NCBI GenBank assembly: GCA_947384055.1
Contig: CANDFO010000010.1
Span: 1-51,221 of the forward strand
From: an uncultured Flavonifractor sp.
GTDB taxonomy: Bacteria > Bacillota > Clostridia > Oscillospirales > Oscillospiraceae
Direction: 5' to 3'
Length of the DNA stretch: 51,221 nt
Positions within the stretch are counted from its first letter, which is position 1, and every line of letters begins with the position of its first letter. Below the pieces are notes generated by a model. It saw only the letters and a list, made by a program, of their open reading frames with translations, was not told the DNA's origin and made no database searches. The translations under genes and the position numbers were made by a program. This document shows, in pieces, positions 32,461 through 41,557 of this stretch.

Positions 32461-33342
32461 CTAATTTCTTAAATTTTCATCCATGGCACCACTCAGATAT
32501 CGCGCCAGCGCATCCCGCCAAACTGGAAGTCTTGAAAATCCCGCATCTGTCAGGCTTTGCTTGCTCAGTCTGGAATTCAGCGGCCGGACCGCCCCGGCCG
32601 CTTTGTATTCCCCTGTGGCAATCCGCTCAACAGCGACAGATTTTCCGGCTTCCTGAAAAATGGCCTCCGCAAATTCCGCCCAGGAGCACTCCCCCTCATT
32701 GGCGGCATGGTATACGCCATAACGCTCTGTTTGGACCATATCGCACAGAAGCGGCGCCAGGTCCACCGTGTAGGTCGGTGATCCCACTTGATCGTCAACC
32801 ACCTGGACACCGCTTTTTGTCTCGGCGAGCCGCAGCATCGTCTTGACAAAATTTCTGCCGTGCTCACCAAATACCCACGATATCCGTACGATGAAATATT
32901 GTTCCAATATTTCCTGTACGGCCCGCTCTCCGGCAAGTTTGCTCCTGCCATACACATTCTGCGGCTCGGGAGCGTCAGTCGTCTCGTATGGCTTCGTCCC
33001 TGTCCCCGGAAACACATAATCTGTGGAAATGTAGAGCAGCTTCGCGTCAATCTTTTTACTCGCCTCCGCGATATGCCGCGTCCCCACCTCATTGACCGCA
33101 AAGGCCCGCTCCGGCTCTTCCTCCGCCCGGTCCACCGCTGTGTAGGCCGCGCAGTGGATGATTACATCCGGACAGTACGTCTGGATCTGTTTCAGCACAA
33201 TATCCCGGTCGGTGATATCCATTGTGTCCGAATTTCTCCCCACATATGGGATTTTCCGCCGTTCCAGCTCCCGGCAGACATCGCGGCCCAGCTGTCCGCT
33301 GCTGCCTGTCACAAGAACGCTGACCGCCTTATCTTCCCTCAT
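32461..33342 (-). CDS. rfbD: dTDP-4-dehydrorhamnose reductase
   Basis: 293 residues from the ATG at 33342, which lies inside the end of rfbB (13-base overlap). Final step of dTDP-L-rhamnose synthesis. Short-chain dehydrogenase fold with VLVTGSSGQLGRDV (8-21), YISTDYVFPGTG and YGRSKLAGE (catalytic Tyr-Lys). An alternative ATG (33354) four codons upstream is possible. Last gene of the locus; terminator 180 bases downstream. Confidence 0.93.
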   Translation of the reverse strand: MREDKAVSVLVTGSSGQLGRDVCRELERRKIPYVGRNSDTMDITDRDIVLKQIQTYCPDVIIHCAAYTAVDRAEEEPERAFAVNEVGTRHIAEASKKIDAKLLYISTDYVFPGTGTKPYETTDAPEPQNVYGRSKLAGERAVQEILEQYFIVRISWVFGEHGRNFVKTMLRLAETKSGVQVVDDQVGSPTYTVDLAPLLCDMVQTERYGVYHAANEGECSWAEFAEAIFQEAGKSVAVERIATGEYKAAGAVRPLNSRLSKQSLTDAGFSRLPVWRDALARYLSGAMDENLRN

Positions 33343-34348
33343 ACATCCGCTCATAATAGGCCTGATACTCCCCATTTATAATGTTATCCAGCCAGGGACG
33401 GTGGTTCAAATACCATGCAACAGTCTTTTGAATGCCTGCCTCAAAACTGGTGGCAGGCACCCAGCCCAATTCCCTGCGGATGTGAGCCGGGTCAATGGCG
33501 TACCGCAGGTCATGGCCTTTGCGGTCTGTTACATAGGTAATCAGGCTCTCTGGCTTTCCCAAAATTGACAGTATTTTTTTTACGATATCTATGTTCCGCA
33601 TCTCATTGCATCCGCCGATGTTATAGACCTGCCCTATCCTGCCCTTGCGCAGGATCAGGTCAATAGCCGCACAGTGATCCTCCACGTACAGCCAGTCCCG
33701 GATATTCAACCCCCTTCCATAGACGGGAAGCGGCCGGTCCGCCAGGGCGTTGGTAATCATCAGCGGAATCAGCTTTTCCGGGAACTGATAGGGGCCGTAA
33801 TTGTTGGAGCACCGGCTGATAGTCACGGGCAGGCCGTAAGTCCGCTGATAAGCGCCGCACAGCAGGTCGGCCGCGGCCTTGGATGCAGAATAGGGGCTGG
33901 AGGCATGCAGCGGCGTTTGCTCGGTAAACAGCAGATCCGGCCGGTCCAAAGGCAGGTCCCCATATACCTCATCGGTGGAAACCTGGTGAAATCGGACATT
34001 TCCGTACTTCCGGCAGGCATCCAGCAGCACCTGGGTGCCCATCACGTTTGTCTCCAAAAATACGGCGGGGTCTTCGATTGAACGGTCCACATGGCTCTCC
34101 GCCGCGAAATTCACCACCGCATCCGGCCGCTCCTCCTCAAAAATGCGGTAAATTACGGAGCGGTCTGCGATGTCGGCCCGGAAAAATTGGAATCCATCCT
34201 GCCCCATCACAGGGGCCAGCGTACTCAAATTTCCCGCATAGGTCAGTTTGTCCACACAGATCAGTTCATCCTTCGGGTGCTTTTCCCGCATGTAGAAAAT
34301 AAAGTTGCCGCCGATAAATCCGGCGCCGCCCGTGATCAATACCTTCAT
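33329..34348 (-). CDS. rfbB: dTDP-glucose 4,6-dehydratase
   Basis: 339 residues; converts dTDP-glucose to dTDP-4-keto-6-deoxyglucose. Extended SDR: ITGGAGFIGGNF (5-16), STDEVYGDL with the Thr-Asp-Glu catalytic set, and YSASKAAADLL. The start is the ATG at 34348 with AGGGGG upstream. Ten bases separate it from rfbC. Confidence 0.95.
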   Translation of the reverse strand: MKVLITGGAGFIGGNFIFYMREKHPKDELICVDKLTYAGNLSTLAPVMGQDGFQFFRADIADRSVIYRIFEEERPDAVVNFAAESHVDRSIEDPAVFLETNVMGTQVLLDACRKYGNVRFHQVSTDEVYGDLPLDRPDLLFTEQTPLHASSPYSASKAAADLLCGAYQRTYGLPVTISRCSNNYGPYQFPEKLIPLMITNALADRPLPVYGRGLNIRDWLYVEDHCAAIDLILRKGRIGQVYNIGGCNEMRNIDIVKKILSILGKPESLITYVTDRKGHDLRYAIDPAHIRRELGWVPATSFEAGIQKTVAWYLNHRPWLDNIINGEYQAYYERMYEGR

Positions 34349-34358
34349 ACTGGGCCCC

Positions 34359-34904
34359 CTAAAAGTTTGTCTCCGCGTCCCGCAGCCAGGGCAGCTTTCT
34401 GTCTTTTTCGGACAAAATCGGGTCTGCTATTCCCCAGTCCACCGCCAACTCCGGGTCGTTCCAGCGGATGCCGCAGTCCGCTTCCGGCGCGTAGAAATTA
34501 TCCGCTTTATAAAAAAATTCCACATCGCCGGTCAGCGTCAAAAAGCCATGCCCAAATCCCCGCGGAATTAAAAGCTGCCGTTTATTTTCAGCAGAGAGCT
34601 CCACAGATATCCATTTTCTATAAGTATTGCTCTCAGGCCGCAGGTCCACCGCCACATCCAGCACCGCGCCTCGGATACAGCGCACCAGCTTTGCCTGGGA
34701 CTTGTCTCCCCTTTGAAAATGAATGCCTCGAAGGGTTCCCTTTGCCGAAGATGCCGAATGGTTGTCCTGCACAAAGTCATAGAACAGCCCGGCTTTCTCA
34801 AAGACCTGTTTCGACCAGCTCTCCATAAAAAAGCCGCGGTGGTCGGTAAACACGGTCGGCTCCACAAGATAGACGTCTGCAATTGATGTCTGTATCAGTT
34901 CCAT
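34359..34904 (-). CDS. rfbC: dTDP-4-dehydrorhamnose 3,5-epimerase
   Basis: 181 residues from the ATG at 34904 (GAGGTG upstream). Cupin-fold epimerase: DHRGFFMESW (21-30), KGTLRGIHFQ with the catalytic His, and PRGFGHGFLTL with the second conserved region. Follows rfbA after 8 bases. Confidence 0.95.
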   Translation of the reverse strand: MELIQTSIADVYLVEPTVFTDHRGFFMESWSKQVFEKAGLFYDFVQDNHSASSAKGTLRGIHFQRGDKSQAKLVRCIRGAVLDVAVDLRPESNTYRKWISVELSAENKRQLLIPRGFGHGFLTLTGDVEFFYKADNFYAPEADCGIRWNDPELAVDWGIADPILSEKDRKLPWLRDAETNF

Positions 34905-34912
34905 AGCACACC

Positions 34913-35791
34913 TCAATAGATATATTTGCCCTGCGCCACGTTGCGAAGATGTACGCCATAGCGTGACGCCCCATATCGGTCCGCCGCGGCTTCCAACGCC
35001 CGACGGGTAGTCCAACCGTTGCGGTATGCAATTTCCTCCGGCGCGGCAATTTGAATTCCCTCCCGAGATTCGATCACCCGGACAAACTCCGCCGCTTCGG
35101 CCAGGGCGTCAATGGTCCCGGTATCCATCCAGGCATAGCCCCGGCCCAGCGTCACCACATTCAGCGAACCCTCTTCCAGGTACATCCGATTCAGATCCGT
35201 GATCTCCAGTTCCCCGCGGGGGGACGGCTTCAATTCTTTTGCCTTCCTGCAAACTGTCTCATCGTAAAAATAAAGTCCCGTGACCGCATAGTTGGACTTT
35301 GGAACTGCCGGCTTCTCCTCAATAGAGACCGCACGCCCGGTTGGGTCAAATTCTACCACACCGAAGCGCTCCGGGTCCTCCACATAGTAGCCGAACACAG
35401 TGGCCCCGCGCTCCTGCCGGGCAGCCCTGCGCAGATGGGCGCCCAATCCGGCGCCATAAAAAATGTTGTCGCCCAAGATCATGGCACAGCGGTCGCTGCC
35501 CACAAATTCCTCACCCAGAATAAATGCCTGCGCCAAACCATCCGGGGAGGGCTGCGCTTGATAGGCCAGGCGCAGCCCGTAGCGGCTTCCGTCTCCCAGC
35601 AATCGCTCAAAATTCGGGAGGTCCTGGGGTGTGGAGATAATCAGAATATCCCGGATCCCGGCCAGCATCAGCGTGGACAAGGGGTAAAAGACCATGGGCT
35701 TGTCGTAGACCGGCAGAAGCTGCTTGGACGTGGCCATGGTCAGCGGATACAGCCTTGTCCCGCTTCCCCCCGCCAGGATAATGCCTTTCAT
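34913..35791 (-). CDS. rfbA: Glucose-1-phosphate thymidylyltransferase
   Basis: 292 residues from the ATG at 35791 (GGAGGG upstream; an earlier in-frame ATG five codons up is less likely). Makes dTDP-glucose. Nucleotidyltransferase signature GIILAGGSGTRLYPLT (3-18), LGDNIFYG and EITDLNRMYL. First of the four rhamnose genes in transcription order (A, C, B, D). Confidence 0.95.
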   Translation of the reverse strand: MKGIILAGGSGTRLYPLTMATSKQLLPVYDKPMVFYPLSTLMLAGIRDILIISTPQDLPNFERLLGDGSRYGLRLAYQAQPSPDGLAQAFILGEEFVGSDRCAMILGDNIFYGAGLGAHLRRAARQERGATVFGYYVEDPERFGVVEFDPTGRAVSIEEKPAVPKSNYAVTGLYFYDETVCRKAKELKPSPRGELEITDLNRMYLEEGSLNVVTLGRGYAWMDTGTIDALAEAAEFVRVIESREGIQIAAPEEIAYRNGWTTRRALEAAADRYGASRYGVHLRNVAQGKYIY

Positions 35792-35817
35792 TTCCGTTCC
35801 CTCCACTTACGCCATGC

Positions 35818-36897
35818 CTATGTAAGCATCAGACGTCCGGTATGATAGATCTTCAAATCTTTCCGGTGAAACATAAAGTACAGCGTCATCAGGTTCTCGC
35901 CCAGATACCCAATGTACCGGTCCGCCCGCTGCCAGCCCCTCGGCCTGCTCAATGCCTCCGTCCGCTCCAATATGGGGAACAGCCAGGCGCAGTAGTCCGC
36001 CAGCACCTGTTTCTTCGCCAGAATCAGGTTGTAATTGTAGAGGTAGGGCCGGGCGAATATCTCGGGCAGCGCCTGCGCGTAGCCGGGGTGCAGTTCCGCC
36101 AGCGCCTCCAGCACAGCGCTCCAGTCCGTCTCCTGAATATACCTGCTGTGGTGCTCCAGACAGTCCGGCTCATGCAGGGTCGGAAAGGGTAATACTGCAT
36201 CCACATCGTTGGCCTTTAAGCGGTACAGGTCCTCCTCCGTAATGTCCAATATTCGGCGGTAGTGGTACAGGCCATAGTATTCCGCTCCTTGCCGCGCCAG
36301 CGCCAGTTTGTTTTTCCACATCCAGTAGAGGGCGGTCAGCTCACAATAATTCACATTTTTGGCGGAGATGTTCTCACCGGTATCGTCCGTATCCGCCGCA
36401 ATCCGCACCTCCGTGAGCGCTGCGCCCACCTGCAGCGGATGGATCCACGCTGGAGGGACAAAAGGTTTTTTCAGGCCTCGGTCTTTGCAAAACCGCGCCA
36501 TATAGACACACAGCCCCGCCTTTTCGCCGCCCGGTTTCAAGTCATGAATCGTCAGAAAATTTCCCCGCTGCTTGAAGTACCGCTCCATCAATTTCGCTTC
36601 TTTCACGGAATCCAGACAGGTATATCTCGTATATCCATAGGCGGTCAATGCATCCACAATGCTGGAATGGAGATCCTCCGGCGTGGCAACCAGAACATGG
36701 TAATCATCCTTGTCCGTGGCGCATATGTTTTCTGTGAAATCTCTGAGCTCCCAAACAGGAAGTCCTGCTAAAACACCCTGGTTGCCAGCCATCGAAGTTA
36801 CCAGAAAACCTTTTATGTAACATGCCGGATAAAGGAGCCTCAGTGTCTCGCAGGCTCCCAGTGCCAGTGACCGGGCACCGTATATGAGGAACTGCAT
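35818..36897 (-). CDS. DUF4422 glycosyltransferase with N-terminal Rossmann-like domain
   Basis: 359 residues from the ATG at 36897 (GGGAGGAGG upstream). Residues 1-105 are a Rossmann-like accessory module (FLIYGARSLALGACETL, then a G-V/D pattern and DDYHVLVATPEDLHSSIVDA). Residues 130-350 are DUF4422: IHPLQVGAALTEVRI, DDTGENISAKN, NYCELTALYWMWKN and YYGLYHYRRI, the pattern of GT-A-like transferases of capsule loci. Donor and acceptor are unknown; rhamnose is available from the adjacent genes. Confidence 0.85.
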   Translation of the reverse strand: MQFLIYGARSLALGACETLRLLYPACYIKGFLVTSMAGNQGVLAGLPVWELRDFTENICATDKDDYHVLVATPEDLHSSIVDALTAYGYTRYTCLDSVKEAKLMERYFKQRGNFLTIHDLKPGGEKAGLCVYMARFCKDRGLKKPFVPPAWIHPLQVGAALTEVRIAADTDDTGENISAKNVNYCELTALYWMWKNKLALARQGAEYYGLYHYRRILDITEEDLYRLKANDVDAVLPFPTLHEPDCLEHHSRYIQETDWSAVLEALAELHPGYAQALPEIFARPYLYNYNLILAKKQVLADYCAWLFPILERTEALSRPRGWQRADRYIGYLGENLMTLYFMFHRKDLKIYHTGRLMLT

Positions 36898-36970
36898 TTG
36901 GAAAGAACCTCCTCCCAACGGACTTCAAAAGCCCGCTCCGCATCGCCACAACAGCCGGTAGCTCGTTTTC

Positions 36971-38926
36971 TCAGATGCCTCCGTATTGGATGCAAAAATA
37001 ATTTTGGAATCCCCGTTTCTTCAGTTGTTCCAACACTTGCGCCTGATTTGCCTTGAATAGGCATAATACAATCCCGCAGTCATCTGACAAGTTGATCTCC
37101 GAAAGATACTTCACAGGGGTCCCGTACAACTCTTCCAGCCTCACCTGTCCGTCCGAAATAATAAATGCGTCAATCTCCGGGAACAAATCACGATATCGCC
37201 GTGCCATAAGGCCGGTGCCGTAGATATATATCCGTCCATATTTCTTGCAGAAGTCCCGCAAAGCCGGTTCCAGTATTTTCTTCTGCATCTCAAAAAAATA
37301 CTCAAATGTTCCGTACTGATTCCGGACTCCGGCAGCAATCTGGTCGAGATAATATTTTAGATTTACTTCATTCATGGACGCATAGTCCGTGCTCTCCACA
37401 ACGCCGGAATAACACCCCGCATCCTGCGCAAGATAACTCCAGAGGTACGGAAGATATTGGAGTTCGCCTTCCGCCATATCCTTCAGCCGAGACAGGATAC
37501 GGCCTCTTATCCAAACATTATTGGTCACTCGGTAGGGCGCCTTATTTTCTGAAATCTGGCAGTTGAGTCCCAGCCTTTCTGCCGTACGGCGGACCCCCTC
37601 ATACATCCCGTTCCATCCTTTTCCGGCCTCCGCAAAATACTCCGCAAAATTCAATTGAGGCGACGCCAAAAGGCCAAGCCGGGACTCTTTGGCAAAACAT
37701 TCCTCAATCCCGGATATATGCCCTTCATTTTTGAGCAGGTTTTCCCATACCCCGTAAAACGCCGATTTTCCCGTGCAGCTGCGCCGGTTTTGTGAAGTCA
37801 AATCCATGTCATGCAGCACACAGACATAATCATAGGTACAGAATTCCGCCAGATAACCATTCATGCGCTGGGGCGCAATTGTTTGACAGCAAAACCCTGC
37901 TTCCTGATATGGCTCCAGCAGCTCCTTACGATGAGCGGCTACCTGGACGACACACTCCTCCGGCAGCACCCGCAGATATTCCAAAACATATTCTGCCGAG
38001 TCCCCATGAGAAATAAATACAATGGCCGCCGTACTGCCATTGAGTCCCGCACTGGATGAAGAAATGATATACTGAAAGTGAAGCGTCCTCTGCAAGTCCG
38101 CCACATTGAGCGTACGGATTACATTATCCCAAATCAAATCGATATCGTAGTCCGTATGACGGTCAATGTAGTCAATAGACTGCCGCATATTCTCCTGCGT
38201 CTGTTGCTCCAGCAGCTCAAACTCATCCGTCAGCGGCTTCTTCTTAAAAAAAGGGAAATGGCGCTTCTTTATCAGCTCATAAGATATCTGGGCATATTGA
38301 CAATAATTATTTTCCAGTTTTTTAGAATTATTTGCTTCAATATTCGCTAAAACATCGTATGTATAGCCCAGGTTTGCAAAATGAGGCGTAAAACGAAGTT
38401 CATATTCCCGAATTGTCTGGTTAAAAGACTGAAAATAGCCCATGCCTTCCCAATAATCCCTGAAATGGCCGCTGTGCAGCATTCTGGAACCAACGGCGAT
38501 AAAAAAGCTCTGAATATGCTCCGGAAAAGCGTCAATTCCCTGCTTTTCATAAGGCCCGTTTTTTGTCAGCCCCCAAAAATCTACTCCCCGCCTTCCCATT
38601 TCATCAAAAATATCCCGCATTGGACAAAACGGCCCAAACATCGAGTCATTTGCCAAAACCAATTCGTCATACCTCAGCACCGTTTCCCAGCCGGCCAGAT
38701 TGCAAAGCGCGTCCTTGAAGCCGCCTGCGTCAAAACCGAGGTTCTCACGGAAGTATATTTGATCCGCATATTCTTCTAAAATTTCGCGGCCCTGAGCAAT
38801 AAACGGCATATTGCAGACCACAAGCAAGGTGGACACACAAGTTTTCAGCTCCTTCAGAAAATAGCCAATATACCGATCTATAATGTTTTGCCTGTCATAC
38901 ACCAGATAAATACCCAACCGTCCCAT
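36971..38926 (-). CDS. Rhamnan synthesis protein F-like glycosyltransferase, C-terminal Rossmann-like domain
   Basis: 651 residues. The RgpF family region spans about 1-540: IYLVYDRQNIIDRYIGYFL, FRENLGFDAGGFKDAL, YDELVLANDSMFGPF and, further on, YDYVCVLHDMDLTSQ. RgpF-type proteins act in assembling rhamnose polymers of streptococci. Residues 560-651 are an appended Rossmann-like module (RIYIYGTGLMARRYRDLF). AAAGGCG precedes the ATG. It follows the GT-D gene by 12 bases and fits the dTDP-rhamnose genes of the locus. Confidence 0.88.
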   Translation of the reverse strand: MGRLGIYLVYDRQNIIDRYIGYFLKELKTCVSTLLVVCNMPFIAQGREILEEYADQIYFRENLGFDAGGFKDALCNLAGWETVLRYDELVLANDSMFGPFCPMRDIFDEMGRRGVDFWGLTKNGPYEKQGIDAFPEHIQSFFIAVGSRMLHSGHFRDYWEGMGYFQSFNQTIREYELRFTPHFANLGYTYDVLANIEANNSKKLENNYCQYAQISYELIKKRHFPFFKKKPLTDEFELLEQQTQENMRQSIDYIDRHTDYDIDLIWDNVIRTLNVADLQRTLHFQYIISSSSAGLNGSTAAIVFISHGDSAEYVLEYLRVLPEECVVQVAAHRKELLEPYQEAGFCCQTIAPQRMNGYLAEFCTYDYVCVLHDMDLTSQNRRSCTGKSAFYGVWENLLKNEGHISGIEECFAKESRLGLLASPQLNFAEYFAEAGKGWNGMYEGVRRTAERLGLNCQISENKAPYRVTNNVWIRGRILSRLKDMAEGELQYLPYLWSYLAQDAGCYSGVVESTDYASMNEVNLKYYLDQIAAGVRNQYGTFEYFFEMQKKILEPALRDFCKKYGRIYIYGTGLMARRYRDLFPEIDAFIISDGQVRLEELYGTPVKYLSEINLSDDCGIVLCLFKANQAQVLEQLKKRGFQNYFCIQYGGI

Positions 38927-38938
38927 TTTTACACGCCT

Positions 38939-40138
38939 TTACTCAATTCTACATACGACCTGTTCATAATACTCGGCGCTGTCAGGCTCACTGTAATCAA
39001 AGCCCACCTCAGCCACCATTTTATCCGGAATCGCAATCCGGTCCTGTGCTCCTCGCAAATACCAATCATATTCATTATCCAGCTGACCAATATCCAGGAC
39101 CTGAAATTGGGCGGACAAATCATACGCGATTACTGTAGCGGTCGGACCTAAAGAAACAAGGATCAAATCATCTGGATTCGCATACTTTTGTATCTTGCTC
39201 TTTATTTCATCAACCCTATCCCATGAATTTGAGGCCGGACATATGATTCGCTTTACAGAAACGGCCGCAGAAAACAAATCATTCCCCACACCCATTTTCG
39301 CATACTTTCCTTCCACTAAAAGTATACTTCTGCCTTTCCAAATCTCATGAAACAGCTGAAATATCAGTCGTGTATTTTCACCGTTCCTATACATGATATA
39401 CGGCCTGCTCACATAGGCGTCATAGTATTCCCGGCCTAGGTCGAGAAACCGCATAATCTCCTGACGGACATTGTTTGAAAGATAATCACGGATATCATCT
39501 GCGTTTTGTTCTTTATACTTACTCAAATCGCCAAAATCATCCGCTATAGCAATCACAATTTTCTCAGTGTCTTTTTGGGTTATTATTTCCCGCAACCTAT
39601 ACCCCAATTGTTCATCGACTTTCTGAAACCAAGGCCGATTACGCCCCAGCATTAGTTCAAATTCCCCATCACCAAATCTGCTCAAGGAACATTTTGTGCG
39701 TAAAATGTGCTTCAACAGCTCAACTCCCGATTTGATTTTAGGTGTTGGCTCCAGCCCGTGCTCGTACCGGAAATTTTCCAACTGCAGCTCCAGACTTCGG
39801 TGCTTGCGCTCCAGCTCAGCCACATATAGAGAGCGGTTTCCAAATATCTCCCCAGGGCCCGTATCCTCCCAATAGACCAGCGCTTTTTCCGCAGGAAGAC
39901 CCATTCCCAAATATTGCGCTAAAATGCCGTCATATTTCTGCGGAGTGATCACGACATAATCAAATGAGTTGGACAACAGAGCCTCCGGGCTGTCAATGCG
40001 CAAGCCGTGGTTCCACTCCTTCTTTTGCTTTTCACCGTCTCCGTCCACGATTCCCTTCAGCTCGCAGAGCCGCATGTCTATCTTCTGATATATGGACTCC
40101 GCCCAAAATCCGGCGCCCCACAGATAAATTTCTTTCAT
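38939..40138 (-). CDS. GT-D fold glycosyltransferase (DUF1792, SP_1767 family) with N-terminal Rossmann-like domain
   Basis: 399 residues from the ATG at 40138 (GGGAGG upstream). Residues 1-100 are the accessory module (EIYLWGAGFWAESIYQKI). A short linker contains a coiled coil (ELERKHRSLELQLENFRYEH, about 122-141). The GT-D domain (about 155-395) starts with SLSRFGDGEFELMLGR, the DxE motif expected of this fold; the remaining segment VSLGPTATVIAYDLSAQF is also typical. GT-D enzymes extend O-glycans on serine-rich repeat adhesins in streptococci; the acceptor here is unknown. Confidence 0.86.
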   Translation of the reverse strand: MKEIYLWGAGFWAESIYQKIDMRLCELKGIVDGDGEKQKKEWNHGLRIDSPEALLSNSFDYVVITPQKYDGILAQYLGMGLPAEKALVYWEDTGPGEIFGNRSLYVAELERKHRSLELQLENFRYEHGLEPTPKIKSGVELLKHILRTKCSLSRFGDGEFELMLGRNRPWFQKVDEQLGYRLREIITQKDTEKIVIAIADDFGDLSKYKEQNADDIRDYLSNNVRQEIMRFLDLGREYYDAYVSRPYIMYRNGENTRLIFQLFHEIWKGRSILLVEGKYAKMGVGNDLFSAAVSVKRIICPASNSWDRVDEIKSKIQKYANPDDLILVSLGPTATVIAYDLSAQFQVLDIGQLDNEYDWYLRGAQDRIAIPDKMVAEVGFDYSEPDSAEYYEQVVCRIE

Positions 40139-40186
40139 CCGGACCTCCCAAAAGCAGTCGCGCTGCCTCCTGAGTTTCAGAAAATA

Positions 40187-40347
40187 AGAACCTGTATTCA
40201 TAAGAGAAAATGCTGAATAGCTAAGGAATTACTCCGCTATTAAAGGCAAATTTTCTCAGGAATACTGGATGTATTTCAAAAAAATTTAATGCGGTATGGC
40301 AGAGAAAGTCCCGGCCAGGCAGCGTTGAGGTTATCAATACAGGTTCT
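40187..40347. mobile_element. Second MITE-like element with the same termini
   Basis: 161 bp bounded by AGAACCTGTATTCATAA (40187-40203) and TTATCAATACAGGTTCT (40331-40347), 16 of 17 complementary. The interior differs from 20799-21151 but again folds: GAGAAAAT (40204-40211) with ATTTTCTC (40250-40257) encloses AATAGC/GCTATT. It lies between two genes of the polysaccharide locus and fills most of the 235-bp gap. Confidence 0.75.
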
Positions 40348-40373
40348 AAGGTTTGCCATGAATTCCGCTCGCT

Positions 40374-41426
40374 TCAATACAACGGCTTTGCGAACACAGC
40401 CGTTGTAGCGCGTTCACTATCCATGCTGGTGTATCCGCATTTCTCCTCTTTACAGAAATCAAGAATTGCTTTCCGAACTCCCGGTATCAGCTTGTCTGCC
40501 AAATCATGTACGAATATATATCCTCCCGGAGCCATACGTGGCCAGAAAAACTTTAATCCCGCATAAATCGGCTTGTATAAATCAGTATCCAGGCTTACAA
40601 AGGCAAATTTTTCGTCTTCCAGTCCTTGAGCCGTATCAGGAAAATATCCTTTTTTCACTTTTGCGTGAACTAAATGTGGTATATTCTTTAATGCTATGTT
40701 TACAGATGCATCGCTATGGGGTAAGACACTCCGGAAACGTTCTGACCATTCATTCTCTTGATTATCCACGTCTCTGTCATCAAATCCTTGAAATGTATCA
40801 AATAAATAAAGTGTCCTGTCTGGAAACATCCTGCTGATTAAATGGGAAAACCAGCCCTGATACACGCCCACTTCTGCTACCGCACCTGAAACTTTATTCA
40901 TATATACTTCTCTTGCCGCTTTTTCCAAAGCAACTGCCCTGGGGTATTGACCACGTCCCCTAGAACTGTATGGCCGGTCAAAATAGCAGTCCTCGTCAAA
41001 ATACATTGATGGTGAAAAAACATCTATGACATTTTCAAATTTAACAATGTCATAGACTTCCTGCCTTAGCTCACAATAAATATCCTCTCTAAGGGAGCAC
41101 AATAAAAGCGTAACATTTGTCTGGTCCACGTCCGCGATATTTTTTAGTGGATAGACGCCTTGTTTTTCTGTAAAATTTTGGTTGTCAAATCTATATTTTA
41201 CAGAAATGCCCCCCCCCCCCATTTCTAGCAATATCTGCTCGACCATCTGTCCTAATTTACCATAGGGAAATATCGCGAAATTCGTCTTTTTTAATGCCAC
41301 CTTTGCCAAAACTCTGCTGGCTTTCAAATAATTTTTATAGCTGCTAAGGAATTCGTCTTCCTCTATGTACAATTCCTTTTCAATGAACTTTCCGAATTTT
41401 TTAAACAGAGCATAATCAAATTCCAT
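40374..41426 (-). CDS. TylF/MycF-type O-methyltransferase with N-terminal Rossmann-like domain and a G12 tract
   Basis: 350 residues from the ATG at 41426 (AGGAGG upstream). Residues about 48-140 are the accessory module (FAIFPYGKLGQMVEQIL). The TylF domain (about 155-345) shows AVAEVGVYQGWFSHLI, LYLFDTFQGFDDRDV, KGYFPDTAQGLEDEKFAFVS (18-20 residues each) and a C-terminal FVHDL. Such enzymes O-methylate deoxysugar hydroxyls. Codons 69-73 are built from twelve consecutive G (plus-strand C12 at 41209-41220), in frame as written. Base composition is AT-rich, unlike the rfb genes. A second, shorter TylF gene lies at 47459-48304. Confidence 0.85.
   Translation of the reverse strand: MEFDYALFKKFGKFIEKELYIEEDEFLSSYKNYLKASRVLAKVALKKTNFAIFPYGKLGQMVEQILLEMGGGGISVKYRFDNQNFTEKQGVYPLKNIADVDQTNVTLLLCSLREDIYCELRQEVYDIVKFENVIDVFSPSMYFDEDCYFDRPYSSRGRGQYPRAVALEKAAREVYMNKVSGAVAEVGVYQGWFSHLISRMFPDRTLYLFDTFQGFDDRDVDNQENEWSERFRSVLPHSDASVNIALKNIPHLVHAKVKKGYFPDTAQGLEDEKFAFVSLDTDLYKPIYAGLKFFWPRMAPGGYIFVHDLADKLIPGVRKAILDFCKEEKCGYTSMDSERATTAVFAKPLY
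41209..41220 (-). repeat. Homopolymer G12 tract inside a coding region
   Basis: Twelve consecutive C on the plus strand (G12 on the coding strand) within codons 69-73 of the TylF-type gene. Such tracts change length easily by slipped-strand mispairing; gain or loss of one base would shift the frame. Confidence 0.9.
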
Positions 41427-41557
41427 TTCTGCTTGACCTCCTCCTTAATGCTAGACAAAGAAAATAAAGATCAGCTCTCCTTATCACCGCTTTAGTGGAA
41501 TCCGAATACATTTTCGTAAGCATTTGGGCGGTTATTTATGTCGTAGCTGCTCAAGGC

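Noticed and set aside
41209..41220. Sequencing error as the sole explanation for G12
   Set aside because: It cannot be excluded from one sequence, but the protein is in frame with full TylF motifs on both sides, so the tract as written gives an intact gene.
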